Positions 38,733 to 51,800 are shown, counted from the stretch's first letter. The stretch: 64,000 bases of DNA from Microplitis mediator (GCF_029852145.1 NC_079972.1:11220986-11284985), one strand, 5' to 3'. Notes: a model not told the origin generated them from the sequence alone. Program-made: numbers and translations.

Positions 38733-38809
38733 TGCAGTTGTGAATACTGTAAACGCTTTTCTGCAGCAAAGGCTTTGTGTGTTTACGTCTCGGTAAAAGT
38801 AGACCACGC
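38733..38809 (+). pseudogene. possible isolated degenerate zinc-finger half
   Basis: The plus frame reads CSCEYCKRF, then a short spacer, L, and two residues later Tyr where a zinc ligand His would be expected (TAC versus CAC). This approximates C-x2-C-x2-F-x5-L-x2-H with the first His lost. It lies about 630 bp after the patches at 37894-38121 on the same strand, which is the main reason to note it. Confidence 0.13.
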
Positions 38810-38821
38810 GAATTGCGATTA

Positions 38822-39482
38822 AAAAAAATAGAATGCACACACACAGAGTTTACCTCAAAGTTGTTTTTTTTCTCTGTCGATGTAGTGGAGTCTAGAGCAC
38901 GAGAGCCAAAGAAGGGTATAGGCACCCAGTGATTCATGTATGTGTATATAATATATACCTATACATACATATATATCTATATAGATGTGTACAGGAATAT
39001 ACATGCCGGTCTTTCTCTCTATTCGTTATTCTTTCCTCCTTTTGGGATGAAAAAAAGCTCGGCATTCAGCAGCGTTGCATATCGTATTCTGATCTACGTC
39101 CGCCTGAAGGCCCCAAAAAAGTATGCATCAGTCACATTGTGTAAAGTGAATTCCATGCATCAGTGTGTATAACAGCACACAGGTACCCAAAGGGCGCGGG
39201 GTCAGGTGATGAAAAGGAAGCTAAATTAAACTTGCTAAAACGTTGCTTTTGATTTTTTAAAAGCTATGCTTTGAAAAATGTATTCATCCCGTTCATATAT
39301 ACATTTATACAGACACATATATGTTTTATGGTTAATTTAGTATCCGCTGGTATAATTGAAAATTCATAGTACGATTTTGCTCTGATAAATTTAAGCCTCT
39401 GGTAGGGCGCTGTGCTAATACGCATCACGTGGAATTCCTATTGCTGCTGTTGCAGAAATCGAAGCCTTTTCATCTCATAAAC

Positions 39483-39489
<7 letters not shown>
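38822..39489. other. non-coding
   Basis: Short CA and TATA runs and a moderately complex block at 39040-39240. No recognisable coding content. Confidence 0.5.

Positions 39490-39519
<30 letters not shown>
39490..39519. repeat. (TA)n microsatellite
   Basis: About 30 bp of perfect AT alternation. Confidence 0.95.
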
Positions 39520-39523
<4 letters not shown>

Positions 39524-39599
39524 ACTGTACAGAGCGATAGTACAGTCGAAAACCACTCTCGGGTCCACTTCCACTCGTAACCGATTATATTCCCAACTA

Positions 39600-40110
39600 C
39601 TACTCTTGTACACTAACTTGTACTATTCCTGATGGCTCGTAAATATTTACATGTAATGCTGGAGCAATTGCATTTGCATGCCAAATTCACTGTCGATTTC
39701 TCCCGAATATATAACAAGTGCATATTCACATTGCGCAATATATTGTTAAGTAGAGTTGAGTGAAAAGATATATGCAGGCATAAACTCATAATTGAATTCG
39801 GATCGTTATTGCTATCGAAAATTAAACGTGCAATTAGCATCTCGAAATCTCTCGCTAATTTTCGAGAGTTATAAAACATAAATTTTTTTTGTGTACATGA
39901 TTATCGAGCAGTTTTAATCCCTTCAATTAGAATATTTATCTATTGATTCACGGATTTTGTGTAAATCTCTAATTATTGTAATTAATTATTTTAATACCTT
40001 GTGGATTAAATGAGCCTGCTGGCTGCACTCATTACCGACGGATTCAATGCTAAATGTCTCATTTAGTTTTATATAATTAGTACAGTACAATAAAATTCCG
40101 CCTCGCGATA
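39600..40110. promoter_or_regulatory. candidate enhancer-like patch with POU and C/EBP sites
   Basis: A complex, microsatellite-free block. It contains ATTTGCAT, the reverse of the POU octamer (39672-39679), a perfect palindromic C/EBP site ATTGCGCAAT (39730-39739), and several TAATTA-type homeodomain cores around 39970-39990. Single motif matches are frequent by chance; the call rests on their density and the lack of simple repeats. Confidence 0.2.
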
Positions 40111-42054
40111 TTAGCTGTAGAAATAAACAATTTATATAAATTTAAAATTGGTTCAGGATTTTTAAGCCACATTGTAACTGTCGAGGCGTGTGAGAGCTCT
40201 TCTATCTTCTGTAAATTTTTTTATTTTTTTTTCTTTTTTTCACTCCATTCCAATAGTATCGACAGCGCGGAAAATGCCCAGTTTGAAAGTACGGTGTTCG
40301 CAAATGGCTCGCGAATTCAGAGGCATCGGAAATTGCTTCTCACTGTCGATCCAACGATCTGCTGAGCTCCATTCAGTCTAAGAGAGAAAAATCACATTAA
40401 TCAATTACTTGAAATACTATTTATTTTATTTAATTTATTTTATTTCATTAGAGTTAATTTTCTCTATTTAATGCACTCAGTACATAAACTCGTATCTTTG
40501 TAATGGAGTGCGTATTAACTGAAAGATTGCAATAGCAATAATAATAAAACCTGAATAAAGATTAATAAATTAACTTTATTTATTTAGATTTTTTAGTTGA
40601 GTATTGATGTAATGCTTGGCGTTGCAGTCAGCGTTTAATTTTTGCAGACTTTATCAGCATGAGTGCAAAAGAAAAGTCCATGAGCAATGAAAAAGATCAA
40701 TGAGTACTGAATGGTGTCTAGACAGTAGTTTCTCTGCTGGAAAGTTGGCTCGCCCACGTGCTCGACGCGTTTATACGACTCGCACGCGCGTCTCACCTCT
40801 TTCAGATGACTCATATGTGCCTTCTCACTGTCTTACCGTCTCCTGGTCTGCTCACTATCTCTTACTTCTTCTTACTCTTTTCTTTATTATCTTTACTCTC
40901 TTCTCTCGTCACAATCCTCACATATACAGTCATATTATTTTCGCGTAGTCGGTACACATACTTTTTAATACTTGATGTCTGTAGAGTTTACTCGTATATA
41001 TATATATATATGTATGTATATATATATATTACAATACGTGCAGGCGATGACTCGTGATCGCAAGTCCATCCCACACGCAGTACCCGGCGCCTACGAGCGC
41101 AATTCTCCAGACCATAATCGTTTCCGCTGGGCGCAAGTAGTATAGTAGAAATATATGTCCTCGTCTTGGTAGTTGTCGCAGTCAACAAAGGCAAATGCTT
41201 GGGCTGATGGAGAGTAAGATCCGCGATCAAACGAGAACCGGAAGAAGCGTAGGCCTACCGGTGTTTTGAAATAACTTTTAATGATATATTACATATACGT
41301 ATACTTTTTAGAATTGTCAATTAATTGATGAATGAATGATTTATAAATTCAGTAGAAAATATATATATTTTTTTTCTTAATGTCTGACACGTATACAAAA
41401 TTACGAATGGCTTCCGCTAATAGTTTTATTTTATTTTTATTTCTTATTTTATTCCGTCGTATTTCCTTCCGTTTAATTTCCAAGAAAGGTTTAGGTTCAT
41501 TCATTCTTTATTATATAGACCCGGTGTGATGTGTTAAGCCACATGATGCTAACGAAATTAAATTGATTTGTAAAGCAGGATAATGGGATAAATAGAGAGA
41601 GTTTTAGATGCCGAGTATGGTAAGAGCAAAGACTATATCGTATTGTATTAGCGAGTATAGACATGTGCGTTGGCAAGCGAAATTGAAAGCTGCGGTGACG
41701 GATCGATGCCCGTTTGATCGTTTGTTTCGGACAGATGTCGACCGAATACTGCCAGAGTCAGTTTCGCAATTCGTGGATTCAAAATCCAATGCGATCAGTC
41801 GAATAAACACTCTCGAGTTTCTGATACACCGCCTATATATGTTTATAAATATATATTGCAGTAACACGAGCATTGACAAGGGCTTAATGCCCTTGTTTTT
41901 ACTCCATTTACTATTACGTCAATCAATATCGTTGCCCGTACTGCGATAAAAAAACAAAAATAAATAAATAAAACGAGTTTAATTGACAGAAATTCATTTA
42001 AAAGATTTTTTTACTTTTGAAAGATCAACTTTCGACCCTGCGGTTCAGCCCCAG
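40111..42054. other. non-coding
   Basis: AT-rich DNA with TA runs at 40997-41012 and 41021-41030. A plus-strand frame of 113 codons at 41608-41949 and a 91-codon minus-strand frame at 41604-41879 overlap; neither is recognisable. No gene supported. Confidence 0.45.
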
Positions 42055-42884
42055 AACTTCCCGCTTTTGAGCTTGAAAATACTTTTGTTAATACATTTTT
42101 GAGCTTTTAAAGCTCGAAAGTAGTGATGTCGCACCTTCTAATAATGAACCGATTTTCGACGTTGAAAAAGGCATTGACCTCTAATATTAAAAAAAAAAAC
42201 CGTTATCAATTAGTTCAACAATTTGGATATTATTAGAAAAAAAATTTTTTCGACAATGATTTCTCTTGAACAAATGAACCGATTTCGATGGTTGTGGTGG
42301 CATTCGACGCAGCTTATGAAATTTTAGAGCTGGATAGATTTTGGAATCAATCCATCAAGTTCATTACAAGTTATCCGAAAAAAACATTTTTTAAAGATCT
42401 TAAAATATACTGGACCGATTATGCTCAATTTCTCACAAATTGATGACAATAAAGTTAGCAGACATTTAGAAATTTTTTAACAAAAAAATAAACAGTAAAA
42501 AAAATATTTTGAAATTTTGCACGTATAGTTTATGAAATTTTCGACATGTGCATTTTTTTAGAAATATTTTTTTCCATTATTTATCTGTTCAAAAAAATTT
42601 TTTTAATTTTAAATGCCTGCTAACTTTACTATCATCACAAATTGTTGGAATTAATGAGCGGCTTCAAAAGCCAAATCGATTCATTCGTTCAAAAGTTATA
42701 GAATATTTACATACATCCGTACGTCCACCCATACATACACTCGGATATCGTTTCAAAAATAGTCAGATGGCTTCCGAGGACCTTAAAATGTCGAGATCTG
42801 TTGAAAACTCGATTTTCGAAACCCGGACCGCAACCAATAGCTTCCCGTTTTTTTTTAAATTTTCAATTTCCATAGCGGGAAGTT
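42055..42884. mobile_element. dispersed foldback repeat with AACTTCCCGC ends
   Basis: Begins AACTTCCCGCT and ends with its reverse complement AGCGGGAAGTT. The two halves are degenerate inverted copies of each other: the stretch around 42436-42472 (AAAGTTAGCAG and flanks) is mirrored around 42610-42645, and the AATGAACCGATTT-like stretch near 42275 is mirrored near 42680, putting the centre close to 42530. A short hairpin, CTTCCCG with CGGGAAG, closes the right end (42841-42882), followed by an A-rich run. From memory similar repeats are common in braconid wasp genomes. The class is unclear: foldback DNA element, Helitron-like or retroposon. No coding capacity. Confidence 0.65.
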
Positions 42885-45311
42885 AAAAAAAAAAGATAAC
42901 GAGTATACAATAGAAATATGTACCAACAAGTTGTGAAGACTTTTCAGAGTGGATTCTTTTAAGATAAAGGAAAGAAAGAATAAGTTGCCGCGCGTGAGAT
43001 AAATTCCAGTGTGGTCGAGAGCTGGGATACAGAAACCTCGACGCGACTCTCTATTTATTGGTCTAGACTACGGTGGAGATCAGAGTGACAATGTGAGCCG
43101 AGAGTGGAGAGTAGAACGAAGTAGAGCAAGCCAAGGGTAGGCAACCAACAAAGAACAAGACTCAAAAGAAGCATAAAAATAATAATAACAGGACAAGTAG
43201 TGCATGAGTATAGCAAAGAATAAAGCTGCGCAAGTATAAAGTAAGAAGTAAGACAACATACAGCTCAGGCCGATGAGTGCGTGAGCTCACTCGTCCCCGT
43301 GTTCTCAGCACAACGTCCACTTCCAGACATCGACATCGACATCGTCATCCTATGTACGTATAATTATCGTTATTCAGTAGCAGACTTAACGTCTTTTCGT
43401 GTCTCGCGAAAATTTGTGCGACAAAAGTTATAAATAAACAGACGAGTAGACTTAGGTGGGCTGGAGGAAGGGATTCTGTTGGTATAAATAAAAATAAACC
43501 AGACGGATGTTAAACAGCTCGGCCTGTTTTTCGGTTGCTTTGACCTGCTTATTATTATTAAGTATATATGTATCATCTGAGAGAGGGGGGAAGAGAGGGA
43601 GGTACAAAAATCAAGGAAATTTATAAGTATATATATATGCTCTGAGCTCTGACACTGAGAGGTTAAAGCTATATTTGAAAATATAGGTCTCAATATTTAT
43701 TTAAAGCTCAAAGTCTTGGTAACTGCGCTGGGTATTCATTCGATAAATTCAATATCAAACTATTAATTAACCCGCACTGAGGATCAAGAAGAGTAAGAGG
43801 AGTTTGATATGAAATTTAATTGGTATTAAATTAAGCAAATATTAGTTTACTTGTTTGACTATTGAATATTAAATGCCGTAGTTTTTATTTTATTATTTAC
43901 TTTAAAGGTACATAATTTTGAGCAAATATCGTGTTCTCAATCAAAAGTTTATGTATGCCAGGTACATCAGCGTCTTTACTCATCGGTCTCCTGGTCATTC
44001 CCAAGTTTGAAAGCAGCTTAACTAACCCTCGCATTTGCATTTATAGTGCAAACTTGTCGGTCCGTTGAATTCAGTCTTCAGAGTCTTCCTACAACAATTT
44101 CTTTGTGTCACTCTACGTCACACTCTGATTCTATTGAATGAGGTGTGCGTATAATATATATATCTACTCCCCAAGCAATACATTTCCTGCTGTTTTTGTT
44201 TTTAATTATGCATTACATTTTTTGTTTGCTTGCCTATTGTATGAAAAAGTTTTAATGGAAAATAATTAGTCAGAGCTGAGCAGGTGATAAAGTTTACATG
44301 TCAAGTTAAAAACTCACGGGGACGCGATACTCGGGGGAAATCTAAAATTTGGTAATGGAATTATAAAGAGTCCCACGTGTCTCGGACTTTAATTTTCATT
44401 TTTATCACTTTTCGAGTTATTATTTTTTTTATTCATTTTATTTCCTTCAAGTTTTAACTCAAAGTTGAATGAGATTGATATAAAAAAAGTTAAGTAAAAA
44501 AATAAAATAAAATAATTTTCCCAAGTACTCGAATCAGTTTTCCTGAAGCCTCTTCTCGTTGTCGTTATTATCGACGCCTATCGAAGAACTCTATTACGCC
44601 GACTTCTATTATAACTTGAACAGAAGTTTCCGCAAACTTTGAGTGGGCCAATCGCCTGTAGGATCCAGGGTATAAAGCTTGTGCTTATCTATACCTATAT
44701 ACTTTATATATATATATAAGTATAATATTCAAAGGTCACAGCGCAGTCTCCAAGCACTTGGGAGCGAACTGTTTGTGCTAGATGAGTACTGACAAGTTAC
44801 GGAAGGTGGAATAAATTTAAATGGTATCTTGACTTATAAAACAAAGTACTTATGATTTAAAGTATAAATTAACCGAGGCATGATATGAGACAAGATGCAG
44901 CTCGCAATGCGCAACAGCTCGCGAGCATAGAGATCTGAGCAAAGCTATCTCTCAGCTAAATCCATGTTCACGGAGCTTTGTATTCGATGAATTTTCTCTC
45001 GGCTTCTTCTTCTGCTTCCATCCTTCTCATTCTCTTAGTTTGTCTCGGGTGTCGTTTGTCGTCTACGTCGTTCGTCGTCAACACCCTTATCACTTTCCAC
45101 TGTCGCTGACGCTACTCTTGGAGAAAGCTCGTCGCCTCGCGCCATACGTGACACGAAAGTCAAGCTCTCCACCACCGGGAGTCGTAATTCACTCGGGAAT
45201 TCCTAAAATGTTTTTTCCAATTTTGTCTTGAGCCAATTCCTTTTCTCAGATAAAAAGAAAAGAAACAAAATAATAAAGTAAAATAAAAAAGTTTTTAAAA
45301 AACCAATGAAA
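42885..45311. other. non-coding
   Basis: Purine-rich DNA at 43070-43260, AT-rich unique DNA at 43740-43960, and GC-balanced blocks near 44560-44760 and 44990-45230. No recognisable coding region or further inverted-repeat element. Confidence 0.45.
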
Positions 45312-45350
45312 TAAAATAATAATCATAATAATGATAATAATAATAAAATA
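45312..45350. repeat. (AAT)n-type microsatellite
   Basis: Imperfect AAT/CAT/GAT trinucleotide run of about 39 bp. Confidence 0.85.
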
Positions 45351-45495
45351 CAAACTTGTGCGGACTATGTTGTTTCTATATACCCATTGTCAAAAAGTTG
45401 TTTCAAACAAGATTAAAAGCTCACAATTCAATAAAAAAATTTTCAATTCGAAATATAATTCGTTTGTTAAAACTTTTTAAGTTTATAAATACGGT

Positions 45496-46618
45496 ACGGG
45501 AGAGGGGCAAAACAGGTTACCCTCAAAATTTTATTGAAAAATTTTTTTTTAAATGGTTTTGTAAATACTAGTGTACATATTTCGCGCGCGTGCCATTTTT
45601 CATATATTTATTTTAATGTATATTGTATACATTTTTATGCTGTGAGCCAATCACGTTACAAATAGTTTGGCTTCACATATTTTTTATATCTTTTAAATTA
45701 CAGGAATACACAGAAAAAAACAAATAGTAAATGCAACATGATGCAGTCTTGGTAAATAAACATGATGAAATCATGTTGCATTCACATGATTTGTCATGTT
45801 TCGGCTACATGACAATCATGTTGCAGTAGCATGAGAAAAATCATGAGGCAGCAACATGATTTTCATGTAGCCTTAATAATATAAAATTAAGCCGCAAAAA
45901 CTAAATATTTATGCTTCAGAAAGATTATTTATTATCAAGCAACAATCAAGCAAAAAATCGATTTTTTGAAAATCCTGACTACCCCTAACTCCTTAAGCAA
46001 AAATATCATTTACAAATGATCTAATTTGATAATTTACTCTAATTTTCATCTGCAATATTATAAATCCGGAAAAATCTAGTTGCTTGATAATAAATAATTT
46101 TTCTGAAGCATAAATATTTAGTTTTTGCAGCTTAATTTGATGCTATTAAGGCTGCATGAAAATCATGTTGCTGCCACATGAATTTTCTCATGCTACCGCA
46201 ACATGATTGTCATGTAGCCGAAAGATGACAAATCATGTTGCTGCCACATGATTTCATCATGTTGCATTTACTATTTATTTTTTTCCGTGTAATATCTTGA
46301 ATTTTTTTTTTGTTAAACTTTTTCAAAAATCGAATGACAGTCAAAAATGTCAATGACTTTTTTTTCCTGATAAAAACTAACTATTAAAAATTTTTTTTCT
46401 TCCTTTGTATTCATTAATGATGTAAAATGTAATTTTTCTTCATGGAAATTACTTACAGAAAAATTTAATTCCCTCAAATTTATTTGATATCTAAAATTTT
46501 TTTTCCCTTTTTGTGGGGGTTACTTTGAATATCATTAAAAAAAAAAGATTTAGCGTATTTGAGTCCTCGAAAACTTAGTATTCCTTCAGTACCCCGTTTT
46601 GCCCTCCCCCTCCCCTAT
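45496..46618. mobile_element. inverted-repeat element with GGGGCAAAAC-type ends, interrupted
   Basis: The left end reads GGGAGAGGGGCAAAACAGG from 45498. On the opposite strand the right end (from about 46616) reads AGGGGAGGGGGAGGGCAAAACGGGGTAC. The inner foldback element at 45709-46289 splits it. Without that insert it is about 0.5 kb and non-coding. End-to-end similarity is imperfect, suggesting an older copy. Exact ends and any target duplication are unsure. Confidence 0.5.
45709..46289. mobile_element. palindromic MITE with CATGATG repeats (CAC(A/G)GAAAAAAA ends)
   Basis: The left end CACAGAAAAAAACAAATAG starts at 45709. The right end read on the opposite strand is CACGGAAAAAAATAAATAG. 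TA flanks both ends (45707-45708, 46290-46291). Arms of roughly 210-240 bp are near-perfect inverted copies, surrounding a loop of about 130 bp; the left arm has one extra segment of about 30 bp. Each arm carries many copies of an AACATGAT/ATCATGTT motif. Non-coding. The terminal sequence closely resembles that of the outer element at 13802-15892, implying a shared mobilising transposase. Confidence 0.88.
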
Positions 46619-48829
46619 ACTCTTCAATATTAATATAATTTACTTCTTTTTAATAAAAATTATTAAACTTTTTTTAACCAAATCTTAATTTAATTTTGAA
46701 TACATTTTATACTCCATCCGGTTTAAATATTAATAAAATCGACTGTACAGTAAAAAATCCTCATAAAATAGAATTATCGTTTTTAATGCATAAAATTTTA
46801 TTTAATTTCCCTAAAAGATGTACGTCATAAAAAAATTAGCAATATTAAATCACTGTATTAAAATAATCAGCTTAAAATTTTCCATCCAAAAAAAAATAAT
46901 AATAATAATAAATAAAAATTTTATTTGATCTCTATATGTACTTATAGACATAAATATACATCAGTATTCAAGAGAAAATCTACACTGCATTTATGTGAAT
47001 ACATTTAGCAAAAAAAAAAAAAAAAAAAAATCTAATGACGTGGGTACGTGCTTTGTGTCCAGACAAAAAATTCCGGGTAATGAGAATCATGATTCGTTAT
47101 TTTTTTTAACTTATTATTATTATGATTATTATTATTATATTGTGATTTTTATGTTATAAAAATATGTATCTTTAGCCGCTGGCTGTTGAAACTATTTTAT
47201 CGCTAAAAAATACGCTCTCGTTCTCTCGTCACTGCTTTCGTTTCATTATGTCGCGTTCGTGTATATATACTACATATCCTTATATATATATGCTGAAACA
47301 ATGAAGCTTGATGTCTGCATATCAGTAATGATGTCAGTACCGTAAAATTTCTTCAATTTCATGGCTACAAATTTTTACGATCCTTTAAAATATCAGATTG
47401 CATATCGTATTACTTTTTTCATCCACATCCACATATCTAAAAGTTTGAGTGATATGAAGATCTTTATGCTCTAGTTTAGATATAACCTCGTCCGGAAACA
47501 ATTTAAGTTGTTATTACCAAAATACTTGGACGTTAGTGGCAGCAACGGTGGCGGTTGATCACAGCATATATTTATATATATATGTATATTTAAACCCGAC
47601 TAGCATATTCTCTTGTATACGTTTTAATCGTGGGATTAAATCAGAGGAATATAAATTTGAGGATGTACATTTAGTGATTTCCGTGAGAGCAATGGAGGGA
47701 TTTGGAGCACACACCTTTCTCGGCACTCCGCTCATGTTATATAAATATATATAGGAGGTTAATATAATGGTGTGTGTTTGTAATCTCGCGGAGGATAAAA
47801 AATAAAAAGTAAGTTGAGAATATGAGAGAGCATAAATTACAACGGGTGCCGGAACGAATCGCCGAAAAGCCGGTTTTGCTGACTCCCCCGCGTAGTATAG
47901 CTCACGCGAGTAGACCCCACGACAAAAGTACCACCGAGCTTTTAATACCGTCGTACGCGGCTCGCAAAGGTCGCCCATATATATACCGAGCTAGTCACAC
48001 GACTAGACGGTGAAATGAGTTTTTTCTCTTGAGTAAGAACGGAAACGGCTGACGGTATTTTTTTTTATTACCACCGCTACTTTTCTTTTATTATAATAAA
48101 TATTCAAACAGGTATTTCATAATTTACAATTACTTACAATGTAACTTTCTATTATACGGTTTTTTATATTTTTTACTCTCATTATTCATTGAAATGAAGC
48201 TCTATTTTTTTTGATACTCGTACTGACTAATTGTTTTGTCAATACTGAATTCACCCACGCAAAATAAATTAAAAAATGAATTATTAAATTTTTTATTACG
48301 CTAAAAATTAAATAACTTTTTTTTATACCAACAAATTTTAAACTAAGTAGCGTTTATATATTTTATTTTAACAATAAAGTCATTTAAAAGAAATAACATG
48401 ATTTGCATGGAAAAAGTTTAAATTGCAAAATAGTACTGAGTGACGTTTACCAAAAAAAAAATAAAATAAATAATTTCCTATTTTTTTACGGCTGAAAAGT
48501 TTTACCCCTTTTATATTAAATTTATTTTTTCGGTTCTGTATGAGTGTATACGGGGAAAAATATAATTTAAAAGCTGTTTTATTCTCTGTAAAAAATTTAA
48601 AAGAGAAAATAACAGGGTTTAAAGTAGTGTATAAGTATGCAAATGTGTGAAAGACAGTGGCGGGATGATGAGTGAGCGAGTAAGTCGAGTACATGTGAAA
48701 GACGAATGAGAAAAGGAATAGAAGATGATGAGGGCCAATGCCAGTACACGTCCGTGACGGTTTAGAGATACATATTATATAGTACATACGAGCGACGTCG
48801 ACGTCGACGACGACCAAGAAGGCTAACAT
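46619..48829. other. non-coding
   Basis: Very AT-rich to about 47520, including an AAT run near 46895-46915. The block 47520-48010 is GC-balanced with overlapping frames on both strands (139 codons on minus at 47559-47978), unrecognised. AT-rich again to 48640. GAC/GTC repeats at about 48793-48813. Confidence 0.45.
47010..47030. repeat. A21 homopolymer
   Basis: Twenty-one consecutive A residues, without a recognisable retroposon upstream. Confidence 0.93.
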
Positions 48830-48853
48830 AAGACTAAGACTAAGACTAAGACG
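48830..48853. repeat. (ACTAAG)n hexanucleotide run
   Basis: About four tandem copies of ACTAAG/GACTAA, the only hexanucleotide tandem array I noticed. Confidence 0.85.
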
Positions 48854-51800
48854 ACGAGTAAGTGACACTTGGCGTCTGTAATTCAAGGTAACTCTTTTAC
48901 TCCTTTCTTATTTCATTCTCTCGTCGCGGGTCGTATGCACACAAGTTAAGTGTCGTATGAGAATACAAGTTAACTTTGAGAGAGTAGAGGTAGTATGTAG
49001 TAAGTAGAGTAGAAGAGGGAGAATCGGCAAAGAATAACTGGCGCCGAGAGTGAGAGATTTAATCTCTTCTTCCTCATCATCATCATGGACTTCAGTGATC
49101 GTCTTTAGCGACTACTCTGAGTCAGACGCGAAAACTCGCGGAATAACCGATGCTATTCTTGGACCTGGACCCCCACGAACACTCCCCATTCTCAGATTAA
49201 CAATCCGGCAGACGCGCCAGAAATAAATGACAATTATTCCGTACCATTGAATAAGTTCAAGATCCCCATGCAACTGAGCCACTTATAACCAAAAGAACCA
49301 GAGCTTTCCACTGTCTAATAAATTTAAATACTAATTAAACCGGGCGCGTTATTGATTTATGGATTGGCAGAATTTATATTAAAGGTAATGAAAGAAAAAT
49401 AAAAAAAAATTACCTAGTGATACACAAGTACGCTTGTATCTCGAGTGTTTAACGACGACAGAGCTGGTCGGATCGCGGCTGGCTGCATCGCAGAGTTATT
49501 TTTGCCGGCTCGTGAATCCTCGAGAGCAATCGAGGAGCTTCCGCCGGCGCTACGGTAAACTTTTTAAACTCACCACCAGACTTTTGCTCTCCACAAACTG
49601 CAATGTAGGGTATGACCAACTATCTCTAATATATATATGTACAAATAAATCATATTAATCAATAACTTGTATACTATAAATAATCATAATAATTAAATTA
49701 AATTACCTGCAGTTAAAGTAAAGGCATCAAAAATTCGGTCAAACTATTACAGATCTAAGCTACGATATATACTGACGTCACGACAAATTAATTAAATAAT
49801 TTATTTAAAAAAAAATTAATTCGGAAACTGAAACTTTGTAAATATAATTTTGGGATGATTGAATAACGCAACCCAACCCAATACGAGGTTCCTAGTCGAG
49901 GTACTTGAGAACCAAACTTCCAAAGGTCTATAACCCTTTTACGGACCTCTTCCCCCTTCTGATTAGTCCGTTAGCCTCCGGTGGCTTTCCAAGATAATCA
50001 AAATTCAATGGAACGGATTTAAAGTAAATAGTTTTTGAGATAACAAAATAAAATTAAAACAAAATAAAGTTACTGCTCAAGCCATCTTTGGATTATATTT
50101 GTTAATTAATTAATATAATCTCCTATTAAAAATAATAATTATTATATTTATTAATTCTACTTAATGATAATGGGATTAGATAGATAAAATAAAGTAAATT
50201 CCAGGGGATTAGCATCGCTTAGTGTGAAGATTAGTATAACCGGTGGAATATAAACTGGACACGGTCGCGGGAGCAGTTGGACCTGAATAAACATTAAAGG
50301 GGTGATTAAAAATTGAATAATCAGTCTCAGCATAAATGCCTTCGTAATGTTAAAAAAATATATAATAAAGAGGGGTGTGAAAGGCGACACAATAAAGTGG
50401 GAACAAGAGGAAATCGAGTGAATAGCTCGGTGGCAGAGACGTTGAATTACACAGGGGATGAGTTTGAGTGGCACAAGAGCTGGTAATTCTCTGAGAGAGT
50501 CAGAGGTTCTTTTGCTCTGGCCCACGTAGTCTATTCTATCAGCCACCACCACAGCTATTACTCTCATCCAAAGAACTCTCAAACTCTCAAAGATATTAAT
50601 CTCTCTTTCTTTGCTGATAAGGAATAGGTTAATCGTCCTCTACTCTATACTCGAAGGGCATTCTCTGGCTCACAGCCCGACTAGACTTGCTGTGGTGCTC
50701 TCTACCGCGATGCCTATCTCGGGGTGCGACGTCTGGTCGGTTTTAATGGCACTGTCGTTAGCAAGAACCTGGTAGTTAACTAAGGAAAAACTTATACGTG
50801 ACTTTCAGAGTTCAGAGTCTTTATATATATTTAACTTGGGCGCTTTTGAATTGAGAAAATAATATAATATATAGAGTTGGGGTGCCAGTGATCGGAGTAT
50901 TAGTAGTAGTAGGAGTGCTTGAGCACCCGAGATAAAATTGACAGCTCTAGTGTGTTATATACACGCGATAAAATATATACTCGAGTGAGTATAAAACGTA
51001 TCACTCGTGTTGGTATAGACTGTAAGATACTATTGTATGCCGAGTTTTTCAAGTAGACTTGAGGAAATAAAGGATATAAGGTGCATCGCGAAACATCTCG
51101 CAGACACATAGTCAGACGGCGCACTTGGTATTAATAGAAAGTCAAGAGCACTAAGAGAGACGGCAGATTGATCTTTACTCTCGTCGTCTCTGTGTGATAT
51201 TCATTCGCCAGCTACTATACACACTGTACTACACCAGTGGTGTTGTTATAAGTGATATGTACACAGTCTAGCGGGTCGTGCGTACGGTAGTGTGTTGGAA
51301 GCAAATAAGTCTAGTGTGTGCTGCGCGTCAAGTGACGGAGCCGACGAACCTACTGGCGTATTTCCAAACTCCTGTCAAATTTTTATTTTTTCATCCCTTT
51401 TCTATTCCACTCTTTCTCTCATCTCTTTTGTATCTACTGTCCCATCCCGTCCGGTTTTCTCCTCTACTATGTACGAGGCTCTACATCACAACGTCCGACA
51501 ATTTTATCAAATTGTTTGTAGCAACAATTAATCACGACACTTGCGGTAGAAAAAAAATATTTAACTTCCGGTGTTGTGCTTTTCCGGCGAAACGGCTAAC
51601 GAAAACCGTGTTTGCTAATTAAAATTCCACTTTCAAATATACATGTAGATATATATTGATATTGTTATCTGGGTGTGTGTGCGTGCGTGATATTTGCTGG
51701 GTATATAGATGCCAAACAGAGTGAAAGAGTAAAAAAAAGTGTGGAGAGGGAATGTATTCAATGAATAGCTTGGCTTTATGTGGCACCTACATGAAAGCCA

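Noticed and set aside
41604..41949. Overlapping 113-codon plus and 91-codon minus frames
   Set aside because: Open on both strands without any recognised motif; treated as chance openness.
47010..47030. A21 as the tail of a SINE or processed pseudogene
   Set aside because: No Pol III boxes, no body resembling a gene or SINE upstream, and no flanking target duplication seen.
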